A stretch of DNA of 64,000 nucleotides from Polaribacter sp. KT25b (GTDB lineage: Bacteria; Bacteroidota; Bacteroidia; Flavobacteriales; Flavobacteriaceae), in NCBI RefSeq assembly GCF_900105145.1, contig NZ_LT629752.1:1078501-1142500 (forward strand), read 5' to 3'. The translations under genes and the position numbers were made by a program. The notes under the pieces were generated by a model. The model saw only the letters and a program-made list of their open reading frames with translations. It ran no database searches and was not told the DNA's origin. This document shows, piece after piece, positions 55,586-64,000 of the stretch; the stretch's first letter is position 1; every line of letters starts with the position of its first letter.

Positions 55586-56355
55586 TATATTTCTAGACTT
55601 CCTTTAAAAACAAATTTTGCAGGTCCTTTTAAAAATACATTTTTGTAAATACTATTTTCTTCCGTAAAAGAAACTTCTAAAACGCCACCTTCAACAGGTA
55701 AAGAAATTAAATTGCTGTTTGTTTTGTTCGTTTTGTGCATTGCAATGGCAACCGCTGTAACTCCTGTTCCGCAAGCTAAAGTTTCATCTTCAACACCTTT
55801 TTCATACGTTCTTACTCTAAAAGTACTGTCATTAATTTGCTGAACAAAGTTTACATTACTTCCTGGATTTTCATAAGAATATCTAATTTTTTTTCCGTTT
55901 TCAAAAACAGGATATTCATTTAAGTCATCAACCAATTCTACATGATGCTGTGTGCCTGTATATGCAAAAACTGAATTTTCATTTACTTTTATTTCATCAA
56001 CATTAATCATTTTAAGAGAAATAATTCTGTTATTAATGGTAGCAAAATGTTCACCATCAAAAGCGATAAAAGTAGTTTCTGAATCAATAATTTCTAAATA
56101 TTTAGCAAAAGCAACAGCACATCTTCCGCCATTTCCACAAAAAGTTTCACTTCCATCCGCATTAAAATAAATCATTTTAAAGTCGAAATTTTCATCATTT
56201 TCGATTAAAATAATTCCGTCTGCACCAACACCAAAATGTCTGTCAGCCAAATGCGAAATAATGTCAGTATTTTCTTTTGGAAAGATTTTTGTTCTGTTAT
56301 CTATCATCACAAAATCATTACCAGTTCCTTGATACTTGTAAAATGTTAAATTCAT
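55585..56355 (-). CDS. dapF: Diaminopimelate epimerase
   Basis: A 256-residue epimerase converting LL- to meso-diaminopimelate for lysine and peptidoglycan. The two catalytic cysteines are C73 in FCGNGGRC and C195 in LACGTGVTA. It heads the dapF-GNAT-mltG run on the minus strand. A TATCTTTG box (56360-56367) is so close to the start that the transcript may be leaderless. Confidence 0.96.
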   Translation of the reverse strand: MNLTFYKYQGTGNDFVMIDNRTKIFPKENTDIISHLADRHFGVGADGIILIENDENFDFKMIYFNADGSETFCGNGGRCAVAFAKYLEIIDSETTFIAFDGEHFATINNRIISLKMINVDEIKVNENSVFAYTGTQHHVELVDDLNEYPVFENGKKIRYSYENPGSNVNFVQQINDSTFRVRTYEKGVEDETLACGTGVTAVAIAMHKTNKTNSNLISLPVEGGVLEVSFTEENSIYKNVFLKGPAKFVFKGSLEI

Positions 56356-56392
56356 AAAACAAAGATACTAATTTCAAGTATTAAAAAGCTGT

Positions 56393-56430
56393 GTTAAAAC
56401 GTGGTTAAAATCAGTTAAAACTAAGTTAAA
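56393..56430. promoter_or_regulatory. Four phased GTTAAA repeats upstream of htrA
   Basis: GTTAAA occurs at 56393, 56404, 56414 and 56425, spaced 11, 10 and 11 bp, so all face the same side of the helix. It is a typical layout for a response-regulator dimer array (compare CpxR GTAAA-N5-GTAAA). It lies just upstream of the htrA promoter. Confidence 0.65.
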
Positions 56431-56456
56431 CAGATTTTTTGAAAAAGTTTAATCTG

Positions 56457-56464
56457 TATATTTG
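56457..56464 (+). promoter_or_regulatory. -7 promoter box of htrA
   Basis: TATATTTG matches the -7 consensus, 29 bp before the start codon. The inverted repeat CAGATT/AATCTG (56431-56436 with 56451-56456) lies just before it. Confidence 0.65.
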
Positions 56465-56492
56465 AGTAATGAATAATTAAAAATTTAGAATT

Positions 56493-57887
56493 ATGAAGAA
56501 ATTTTTTGGTTTATTAGGAATGGCAATTTTAGGAGGCGCAATTACTTTAGGTGGTTACAAAATGCTTTTTAAAGACAATGTAGTTATTGAAAGGAATGTG
56601 CCAGAAAAAATGCAAACAGTTCAAACAAATTATACGCCAACTATTGATGGTCATTCAACAGCAGTTGCTGCATCTGCAATAGATTTTACTATTGCTGCAG
56701 AAAAATCTTTAAATGCGGTTGTACATGTTAAAAACACAGCAATTAGAACACAATCAAACCCTTTAGATATTTTCTTTGGTAACGGAAATGGAACACGAAA
56801 ATATGAGCAAGTTGGTACAGGAAGTGGTGTAATCATTTCTTCGGATGGTTATATTGTAACAAATAATCATGTTGTTGATAGTGCAAACGAAATTGATATT
56901 ACCTTAAATAATAAGAAAACATACAGTGCTAAATTAATAGGGACAGATAAAGAGAATGACATTGCGTTGTTAAAAATTGATACAGAAATGGATTTGCCTT
57001 TTGTGCCTTTTGCAGATTCTGATGCTATAAAAGTAGGGGAATGGGTTTTAGCAGTTGGTAATCCGTATAATTTAACATCAACAGTAACTGCAGGAATTGT
57101 AAGTGCAAAAGGTAGAGATTTAGAAGGTAACTCTGCAATTGATTCTTTTATACAAACTGACGCCGCAGTAAATCCTGGAAATAGTGGTGGAGCTTTGGTA
57201 AATACAAGAGGAGAATTGGTAGGAATTAATACTGCAATTTCTTCTAAAACAGGTTCTTTTGTTGGATATTCATTTGCAGTTCCATCAAACATTGCAAAAA
57301 AAGTGATTGACGATTTACTAGAATTTGGCGCTGTACAAGAAGCGGTAATTGGTATTCGTTTTTCTCCGGTTGATAATGATAAAATAGAAGGCGTAAAAAT
57401 AATGGCTGTAGAAAAAGGGCAAGGTGCAGCAAAAGCAGGATTAAAAGAAAATGACATTATAGTAAAAGTAAATAATATTGATATTACTAAATTCTCTGAA
57501 TTAAGAGGTCAATTAACAGCAAAAAGACCAGGAGAAACTGTAAATATTACTGTTGATAGAAGCGGAGAATTATTAACAAAAACCGTTAAACTAAGTAAAA
57601 AAGAAAAACAATATATTTCTAAATCTTTTAATTGGGAATTAAAAAACTTATCAAAAGAAGAATTAAAAAGAAATAATATTAAATACGGAGTTAAAATTAT
57701 TGAAACAGGAGACAGAGATTCAAAAAACAGTTTAAAGAATTTTATCATCACAAAAATTAATGATGAAGAAGTTGAAACTGCAGAAGAAGCCGTGAAACTT
57801 TTAGAAAGTGTAGCGAAAAGTAGATATTCTATTGTATTAGAAATGGTAAATACAGAGGGGGAAAAAGAAATGTTACGTTTTAGATAA
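56493..57887 (+). CDS. HtrA/DegP-type periplasmic serine protease
   Basis: A 464-residue periplasmic protease/chaperone that removes misfolded envelope proteins. An N-terminal signal anchor (~1-25) is followed by the trypsin-like domain with the triad H126, D156 and S231 (GNSGG). Two PDZ domains follow (~280-370 and a more diverged one ~385-464). Upstream GTTAAA repeats suggest control by an envelope-stress two-component system. It ends in a good terminator. Confidence 0.94.
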   Translation: MKKFFGLLGMAILGGAITLGGYKMLFKDNVVIERNVPEKMQTVQTNYTPTIDGHSTAVAASAIDFTIAAEKSLNAVVHVKNTAIRTQSNPLDIFFGNGNGTRKYEQVGTGSGVIISSDGYIVTNNHVVDSANEIDITLNNKKTYSAKLIGTDKENDIALLKIDTEMDLPFVPFADSDAIKVGEWVLAVGNPYNLTSTVTAGIVSAKGRDLEGNSAIDSFIQTDAAVNPGNSGGALVNTRGELVGINTAISSKTGSFVGYSFAVPSNIAKKVIDDLLEFGAVQEAVIGIRFSPVDNDKIEGVKIMAVEKGQGAAKAGLKENDIIVKVNNIDITKFSELRGQLTAKRPGETVNITVDRSGELLTKTVKLSKKEKQYISKSFNWELKNLSKEELKRNNIKYGVKIIETGDRDSKNSLKNFIITKINDEEVETAEEAVKLLESVAKSRYSIVLEMVNTEGEKEMLRFR

Positions 57888-57912
57888 TTTGTTAAAATAA
57901 ATTTTAATAAAG

Positions 57913-57942
57913 AATCCTGATTTAAAACATCAGGATTTTTTT
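57913..57942 (+). terminator. Terminator after htrA
   Basis: AATCCTGAT (57913-57921) pairs with ATCAGGATT (57929-57937), followed by a T-run. Confidence 0.9.
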
Positions 57943-57959
57943 ATGTACTAAACTTTTAT

Positions 57960-57975
57960 ACGAAATCGATTTCGT
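57960..57975. promoter_or_regulatory. LacI-like operator before gap
   Basis: ACGAAATCGATTTCGT is a perfect 16-bp palindrome centred on CG, as in LacI-family operators, and lies 52 bp before the gap start. Confidence 0.55.
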
Positions 57976-58026
57976 GTTTTAAAAAAAAGAAATACTTTTA
58001 CATTTATAAAAATTACTAAAAGAACT

Positions 58027-59469
58027 ATGCTAACAAATTTAGATTACGAAAAAGAAGTTGCTATACAAGCAATAACAAGAAGAGCTACTATTAAATTTAT
58101 AAATATTGTAAATGATTTATGGTATGATAAATCGATAGAATTAGTGTTATTTAGAAATCCATTAGTAGACAAAAGAGCGAGTGAAGTTTTAAATTTAATT
58201 AATTATGCTAAAGAATTTGTAAACAAACCAATTACAATTATTGATGCGTTAAATATTGCAAAAGCAATTCAGAAAATAGATTTGCCATCCTCAAAATTAG
58301 ATATTGGTAAATTAGCTTATGAGTGTCATTTAAATCCAAAAGGGTGTGAAGACAAAGTAGCTTTTGTACAAAAGCAATTAAAAAATGCAACCGAATTTAA
58401 AGACATTACGCCAAAAGATGTTGTTTTATATGGTTTTGGTAGAATTGGGCGTTTGTTAGCAAGAGAATTAATGACCAAAATGGGCAAAGGTTCTCAATTA
58501 CGTTTAAGAGCAATTGTAACTCGTGGCGAAATTACACAAGCTGTTTTAGATAAAAGAGCCTCTTTATTAAGTGTAGATTCTGTTCATGGAGATTTTTTAG
58601 GAACCGTAGAAACAGATATTGAACACAAAGCTTTAATTATAAACGGAACAACCGTTTTTATGATTACTGCAAATAATCCAGAAGAAATAGATTACACAGC
58701 ATATAATATTAATAACGCATTAATTATTGATAATACAGGCGCTTTTAGAGATAATGAAGCATTAAGCAGACATTTAAAATCTAAAGGAGCAAGTAAAGTT
58801 TTAATCACGGCACCAGCAAAAGGAGTTCCTAATATTGTTCATGGTGTAAATCACAAACAGTACAATTCTGATAACATAGATATTTTTTCTGCGGCTTCTT
58901 GTACAACCAATGCAATTACACCAATTTTAAAAGTTTTAGAAGATAATTTCGGAATTAAAAAAGGGCATTTAGAAACCATTCACGCGTACACAAACGATCA
59001 GAATTTGGTAGACAATATGCACAATAAATCTAGAAGAGGAAGAGCCGCAGCTTTAAATATGGTAATTACAGAAACAGGAGCAGGTGCAGCAGTTTCAAAA
59101 GCAATACCGGCTTTGTCAGGTAAATTAACATCCAATGCAATTAGAGTTCCTGTACCTAATGGATCTTTAGCAATTTTAAATTTACAATTAAGAGTTCCAG
59201 TTTCAGCAGAAGCAATAAATTCAATTATAAAAAAGTACGCTTTAGAGGGCGATTTAGTAGAACAAATAAAATATTCGTTAGATCCAGAATTGGTTTCTTC
59301 AGATGTTATTGGTACAACAGCTCCATCAATTTTCGATAGTACAGCTACAATTACAGACAAAGAAACAATTGTAGTTTATGTTTGGTACGATAACGAATAC
59401 GGGTATTCTCATCAAGTAATGCGTTTAGCAAAACACATAGCAAAAGTTAGAAGATTTACGTATTATTAG
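58027..59469 (+). CDS. gap: Glyceraldehyde-3-phosphate dehydrogenase, long form
   Basis: A 480-residue glycolytic enzyme oxidising glyceraldehyde 3-phosphate. The NAD(P) loop GFGRIGR is at residues 136-142 and the active cysteine is C292 in SAASCTTNAITP, with HAYTNDQNLVDNMH close behind. The first ~130 residues form a helical extension absent from ordinary ~335-residue enzymes. A LacI-like palindrome lies upstream and a terminator follows. Confidence 0.93.
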   Translation: MLTNLDYEKEVAIQAITRRATIKFINIVNDLWYDKSIELVLFRNPLVDKRASEVLNLINYAKEFVNKPITIIDALNIAKAIQKIDLPSSKLDIGKLAYECHLNPKGCEDKVAFVQKQLKNATEFKDITPKDVVLYGFGRIGRLLARELMTKMGKGSQLRLRAIVTRGEITQAVLDKRASLLSVDSVHGDFLGTVETDIEHKALIINGTTVFMITANNPEEIDYTAYNINNALIIDNTGAFRDNEALSRHLKSKGASKVLITAPAKGVPNIVHGVNHKQYNSDNIDIFSAASCTTNAITPILKVLEDNFGIKKGHLETIHAYTNDQNLVDNMHNKSRRGRAAALNMVITETGAGAAVSKAIPALSGKLTSNAIRVPVPNGSLAILNLQLRVPVSAEAINSIIKKYALEGDLVEQIKYSLDPELVSSDVIGTTAPSIFDSTATITDKETIVVYVWYDNEYGYSHQVMRLAKHIAKVRRFTYY

Positions 59470-59530
59470 TAAAACTCTAGATGAATTCAATTTATTTTAA
59501 GAAAGTAAAATATTATCCTTAAATGTATGA

Positions 59531-59567
59531 AAAGTCCAAAATGATAAAATGTTTTGGGCTTTTTTTA
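59531..59567 (+). terminator. Terminator after gap
   Basis: AAAGTCCAAAA (59531-59541) pairs with TTTTGGGCTTT (59552-59562, one G-U pair), with a T-run to 59566. Confidence 0.85.
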
Positions 59568-59570
59568 GAA

Positions 59571-59647
59571 GCTATTTCCTGCTTTCACTACTCGCTTTTT
59601 TTGTAAAAAACAAAAAAGAGCTCAAACAGACCGTTCAATCAGGGCTA
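59571..59647 (+). repeat. Dispersed hairpin repeat, type 2 (copy C)
   Basis: Outer arms GCTATTTCCTGCTTTCACTA-CTCGC and GAGCTCAAACA-GACCGTTCAATCAGGGCTAA match the copy at 18133-18226. The core differs (TTTTTTTG/CAAAAAA). It lies between the gap terminator and the terminator of the convergent minus-strand gene; nothing else is seen in the 348-bp gap 59470-59817. Confidence 0.8.
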
Positions 59648-59716
59648 AGTTTTTTTATCAGCTTTTAGAATAATTATAAACCAATATCTTTTTTTTTGAT
59701 TTTTTGCTAATAAAAG

Positions 59717-59753
59717 AAACCCTTCAAGTTTTATAAAAAAACTTAAAGGGTTT
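59717..59753 (-). terminator. Terminator of the 59818 gene
   Basis: Arms 59717-59732 and 59738-59753 pair with one mismatch. On the minus strand a T-rich tail follows, as expected downstream of the 59818 stop. Confidence 0.75.
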
Positions 59754-59817
59754 AAAAACATTTCCTTTTTCACTAAAAGGTAATAAAATCTGTTTTTAGT
59801 TCTTAAGCATAAAATAA

Positions 59818-60480
59818 TTATTCTTCATCAAAAAAGGCAATATTAGCTTCAAATTTATCACTTAAAAACTCATTTTTACCCATCCAATAATCAGAAGTAA
59901 TTAATTTATATTGGTTGTCATTTTTTTGAAGTTCCCAAATAACATCATTTGCTTCTTCAAACTTTTCTTCAGCACTTAATTGTTTGCCAAACAAACGTTT
60001 TATTAAATTATGACTATCTAAATTTTGAGTAATACTTTTTAAAACAATTTCTTTGGTAATATTGGTATCTGCATTTCCTTTAGGTGTAATTTCAAAATCT
60101 ACAATAGTTGCTTTTGTGTTTGGAAATTTACCCTTAAATGCCTTGTTTAAAAGTTGGTTTATGGAAAAAAGTTCTTTGTGTAAACTAATTACGGGGTATT
60201 CTTCAGAAATTTTGTCAACTAACATTTCATAAGAAAGAGAATCTATTTGACCAGCATTTAAATTATCAGATAATCTATAATCTAATACAATGGTAGCAGC
60301 TTCACTTGGCTCTCTATCAGCAATTGCCATAAAAAGTAAATCTTGTAATTCTTTAAAATCATTCACTTCATCATTCGCAAAATCAAACCTTTTTAACAGC
60401 TCTTTAAAATCTTCTATTGTCCAAGCGTCAGAAAGTGCATCAACTGTAGAAATTTTATGTATTTTTATGCCGTATTTCAT
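59818..60480 (-). CDS. Uncharacterised cytoplasmic protein
   Basis: A 220-residue acidic protein with no signal peptide or membrane span. It has a helical N-terminal half (WTIEDFKELLKRFDFANDEVNDFKEL) and a mixed C-terminal half containing KLITSDYWMGKNEFLSDKFE. I recognise no family. It is divergent from ligA and stands alone with its own terminator. Nothing in the sequence shows its role. Confidence 0.6.
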   Translation of the reverse strand: MKYGIKIHKISTVDALSDAWTIEDFKELLKRFDFANDEVNDFKELQDLLFMAIADREPSEAATIVLDYRLSDNLNAGQIDSLSYEMLVDKISEEYPVISLHKELFSINQLLNKAFKGKFPNTKATIVDFEITPKGNADTNITKEIVLKSITQNLDSHNLIKRLFGKQLSAEEKFEEANDVIWELQKNDNQYKLITSDYWMGKNEFLSDKFEANIAFFDEE

Positions 60481-60533
60481 TAGGATTATTCCATATTTGA
60501 ATATGCATTAAATGTACAAATTTTAAATATTAA

Positions 60534-62555
<2,022 letters not shown>

Positions 62556-62644
62556 AAGTATGGAAAGAAGCTAAGTTTTCTAGCTAATTATATTAAAAAA
62601 ATCAAATTTTTAAGTTCTCTAAATCATTAATAAAATAACAGTAT

Positions 62645-63382
62645 TTGAAAAAAATAGTATACATATATATAATGATATGTTCTTTTTCGGTTTTAGCCCA
62701 AAAAAGAGAAATAGATTCTTTGCCTAAAAGTTTAGAAGACTATGTATTTGTAAAACCTGGAGATACGTTAACAGTTCAGCTAAATGAGTTTTCAATATTA
62801 CCAAAGCCAAAATTTAAATCCAAAGAAGATATTCGTTATTATTTATGGTTTCGTAAAAAAGTAATGAAGGCATATCCGTTTGCAAAATTGGCGTCAGAAA
62901 GATTAGATACTTTGAACAGTAGGTTAGAGAATATACAATCTAAAAGTAAAAAGAGAAAATATACCTTATTAATTCAGAAATATATAGAAGGCGAGTTTAC
63001 AGAACAAATTAAAAAAATGACGAGAACAGAAGGTCGTATTTTAATAAAATTGATTCATCGTCAAACAGGTAAAACAGCATTTAATAATATAAAAGGCTTA
63101 AGAAGTGGCTGGAAAGCTTTTTGGTATAATTCAACAGCAAACATATTTAAGCTATCATTAAAAGACGAATATCATCCAGAATCTGTAAATGAAGATTTCT
63201 TAATCGAAGATATTTTACAGCGAGCATTTCAAGACGGAGTATTGAAGAAGCAAGAAACCAAACTAAATTTCGATTTTCAGACAGCAATTATAGAGAGAAA
63301 GGCAGAGGTCAATGTAGAAAAGTATAAAGAGATGTTTGCCAAGCAGCGAAAAAAGAAGAAGAAACCGAAAAAAGTAAAATAG
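62645..63382 (+). CDS. DUF4294 exported protein
   Basis: A 245-residue exported protein of the Bacteroidota DUF4294 type. A short signal peptide (~1-19, SVLAQ) requires the TTG at 62645 as start, since the next ATG falls inside the signal. The core YYLWFRKKVMKAYPFAKLASERLDTLN and TEGRILIKLIHRQTGKTAFNNIKGLRSGWKAFWYN is helical and positively charged; the C-terminus is a lysine run (KKKKPKKVK). Function unknown. It follows ligA by 89 bp. Confidence 0.78.
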   Translation: MKKIVYIYIMICSFSVLAQKREIDSLPKSLEDYVFVKPGDTLTVQLNEFSILPKPKFKSKEDIRYYLWFRKKVMKAYPFAKLASERLDTLNSRLENIQSKSKKRKYTLLIQKYIEGEFTEQIKKMTRTEGRILIKLIHRQTGKTAFNNIKGLRSGWKAFWYNSTANIFKLSLKDEYHPESVNEDFLIEDILQRAFQDGVLKKQETKLNFDFQTAIIERKAEVNVEKYKEMFAKQRKKKKKPKKVK

Positions 63383-64000
63383 AGTTTGTTTCTTTTTTCA
63401 GTGTGTTCCCTTTTTGTAGTTTATAAGGAGTGTTTTAGAATTAAATAATAAGCACGGATTTTAACGAACAAAAAGGTATTCTCATAAAAAAGGTCGGGCT
63501 TTGCATTATATCTTTTTATGCTAAATATAAAAGGTATTATTTTTTCACTAAAATTCAGGTAATAATATAGGTATTGGGTATTAATATACTGATAAAAAGG
63601 ATGCCATTTCAATCCCTAACACAGTTGAATTAGAATTTAGAAGTCTGCTTTAAGCATTTATATAATGTATAAAGAAGTTTTTTTTAACGTTTATTTCCAA
63701 TTAGAACGAGCAAGATTACTTTTTTTAAAAAAAATAAAATGACAATTTTAAGTTTTCAGAGAGTTGTAACTGACGATTTTTCTATTTATTAATTCCAAAC
63801 ACTCCTTTTTTTCTAACTGTTTATCTAGATAAAAAAAAGAATTCGAGATAAAGAATCATTTTTTTAAGAAGAATGAATAATTAAAAGGTCTGTATTTATT
63901 AAGATTCTAGTTGCTAAAAAGAGGTGGAGTAAAGAGTATTATTAGGAGTTCATCAAAAACAATCGAAAAAACTCAAAAAAGATTAAAAATAATTCTGAAG
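63383..64000. other. 618-bp stretch without a gene
   Basis: AT-rich sequence holding the hairpin repeat copy D (63493-63622) and otherwise no ORF with coding character, promoter or RNA gene that I can support. It may be the upstream region of a gene outside the window. Confidence 0.6.
63493..63622 (+). repeat. Dispersed hairpin repeat, type 1 (copy D, long core)
   Basis: The arms GTCGGGCTTTGCATTATATC-TTTTT and AAAAAGGATGCCATTTCAA-TCCCTAACAC match copy A at 9594-9688. The core is longer (~75 bp) and only weakly palindromic, so it is a decayed or expanded copy. Confidence 0.65.

Noticed and set aside
56867..57457. 196-residue open frame on the minus strand
   Set aside because: It is the antisense shadow of the htrA protease gene, with serine/proline/threonine-rich low-complexity translation and no family features.
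58998..59360. 120-residue open frame on the minus strand
   Set aside because: Antisense shadow of the gap gene.
63421..63612. 63-residue open frame on the minus strand
   Set aside because: It covers a hairpin repeat and has an AT-driven, tyrosine/phenylalanine-rich translation; not credible as a gene.

Overview
The window looks like chromosomal DNA from a member of the Flavobacteriaceae (Bacteroidota), probably marine and related to Polaribacter or Tenacibaculum. The evidence is the very AT-rich composition, a type IX secretion (type B) sorting domain, a sigma/FecR/TonB-receptor locus with Bacteroidota-only domains (DUF4876, DUF6850, DUF4294), and promoters of the Bacteroidota form TTG-N~20-TAnnTTTG. 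The genus is an inference. No rRNA, tRNA, CRISPR array, transposase or prophage gene was seen.

Layout. 1-2538: glyoxylate shunt (end of malate synthase, then isocitrate lyase). 2548-8031: a 1827-residue secreted surface protein on the minus strand. 8227-18125: a nine-gene co-directional cluster that I cannot assign to any described system. It has a coiled-coil protein, an unknown protein, an AAA ATPase, a NUDIX hydrolase, an RDD membrane protein, an unknown protein and two more membrane proteins, with a MazF-type toxin-antitoxin pair embedded after the first gene. A hairpin repeat lies after the first gene and another closes the cluster. 18277-21490: a redox/electrophile-stress operon (DoxX-like, OsmC, FMN reductase, cysteine-less glutaredoxin-like protein, MarR regulator) followed by pirin, with matching palindromes at the promoter and before pirin. 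21530-29033 (minus strand): a phosphate-selective-type porin, lamin-tail lipoprotein, two CYTH-type tunnel proteins, an SLC13 transporter and an unknown membrane protein. 29327-34045: an FadH-like dienoyl-CoA reductase, small proteins and EttA. 34134-44727: an ECF sigma factor diverging from FecR, a TonB receptor, a DUF4876 lipoprotein, an outer-membrane barrel and an M16 protease pair, which resembles a regulated import-and-cleave locus. 44931-63382: mostly housekeeping genes (prmC, ribD, dnaA, mltG, dapF, htrA, gap, ligA). 63383-64000 has no recognisable gene.

Small-scale structure is rich. There are six dispersed hairpin repeats in two families, several strong bidirectional terminators, and four promoter-proximal operator candidates: a MarR-type pair, an 18-bp palindrome before the FadH-like gene, four helically phased GTTAAA repeats before htrA, and a LacI-like palindrome before gap. 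The best candidates for undescribed biology are the 8.2-18.1 kb AAA/coiled-coil/NUDIX/RDD cluster and the 21.5-29.0 kb porin/CYTH/SLC13 cluster.
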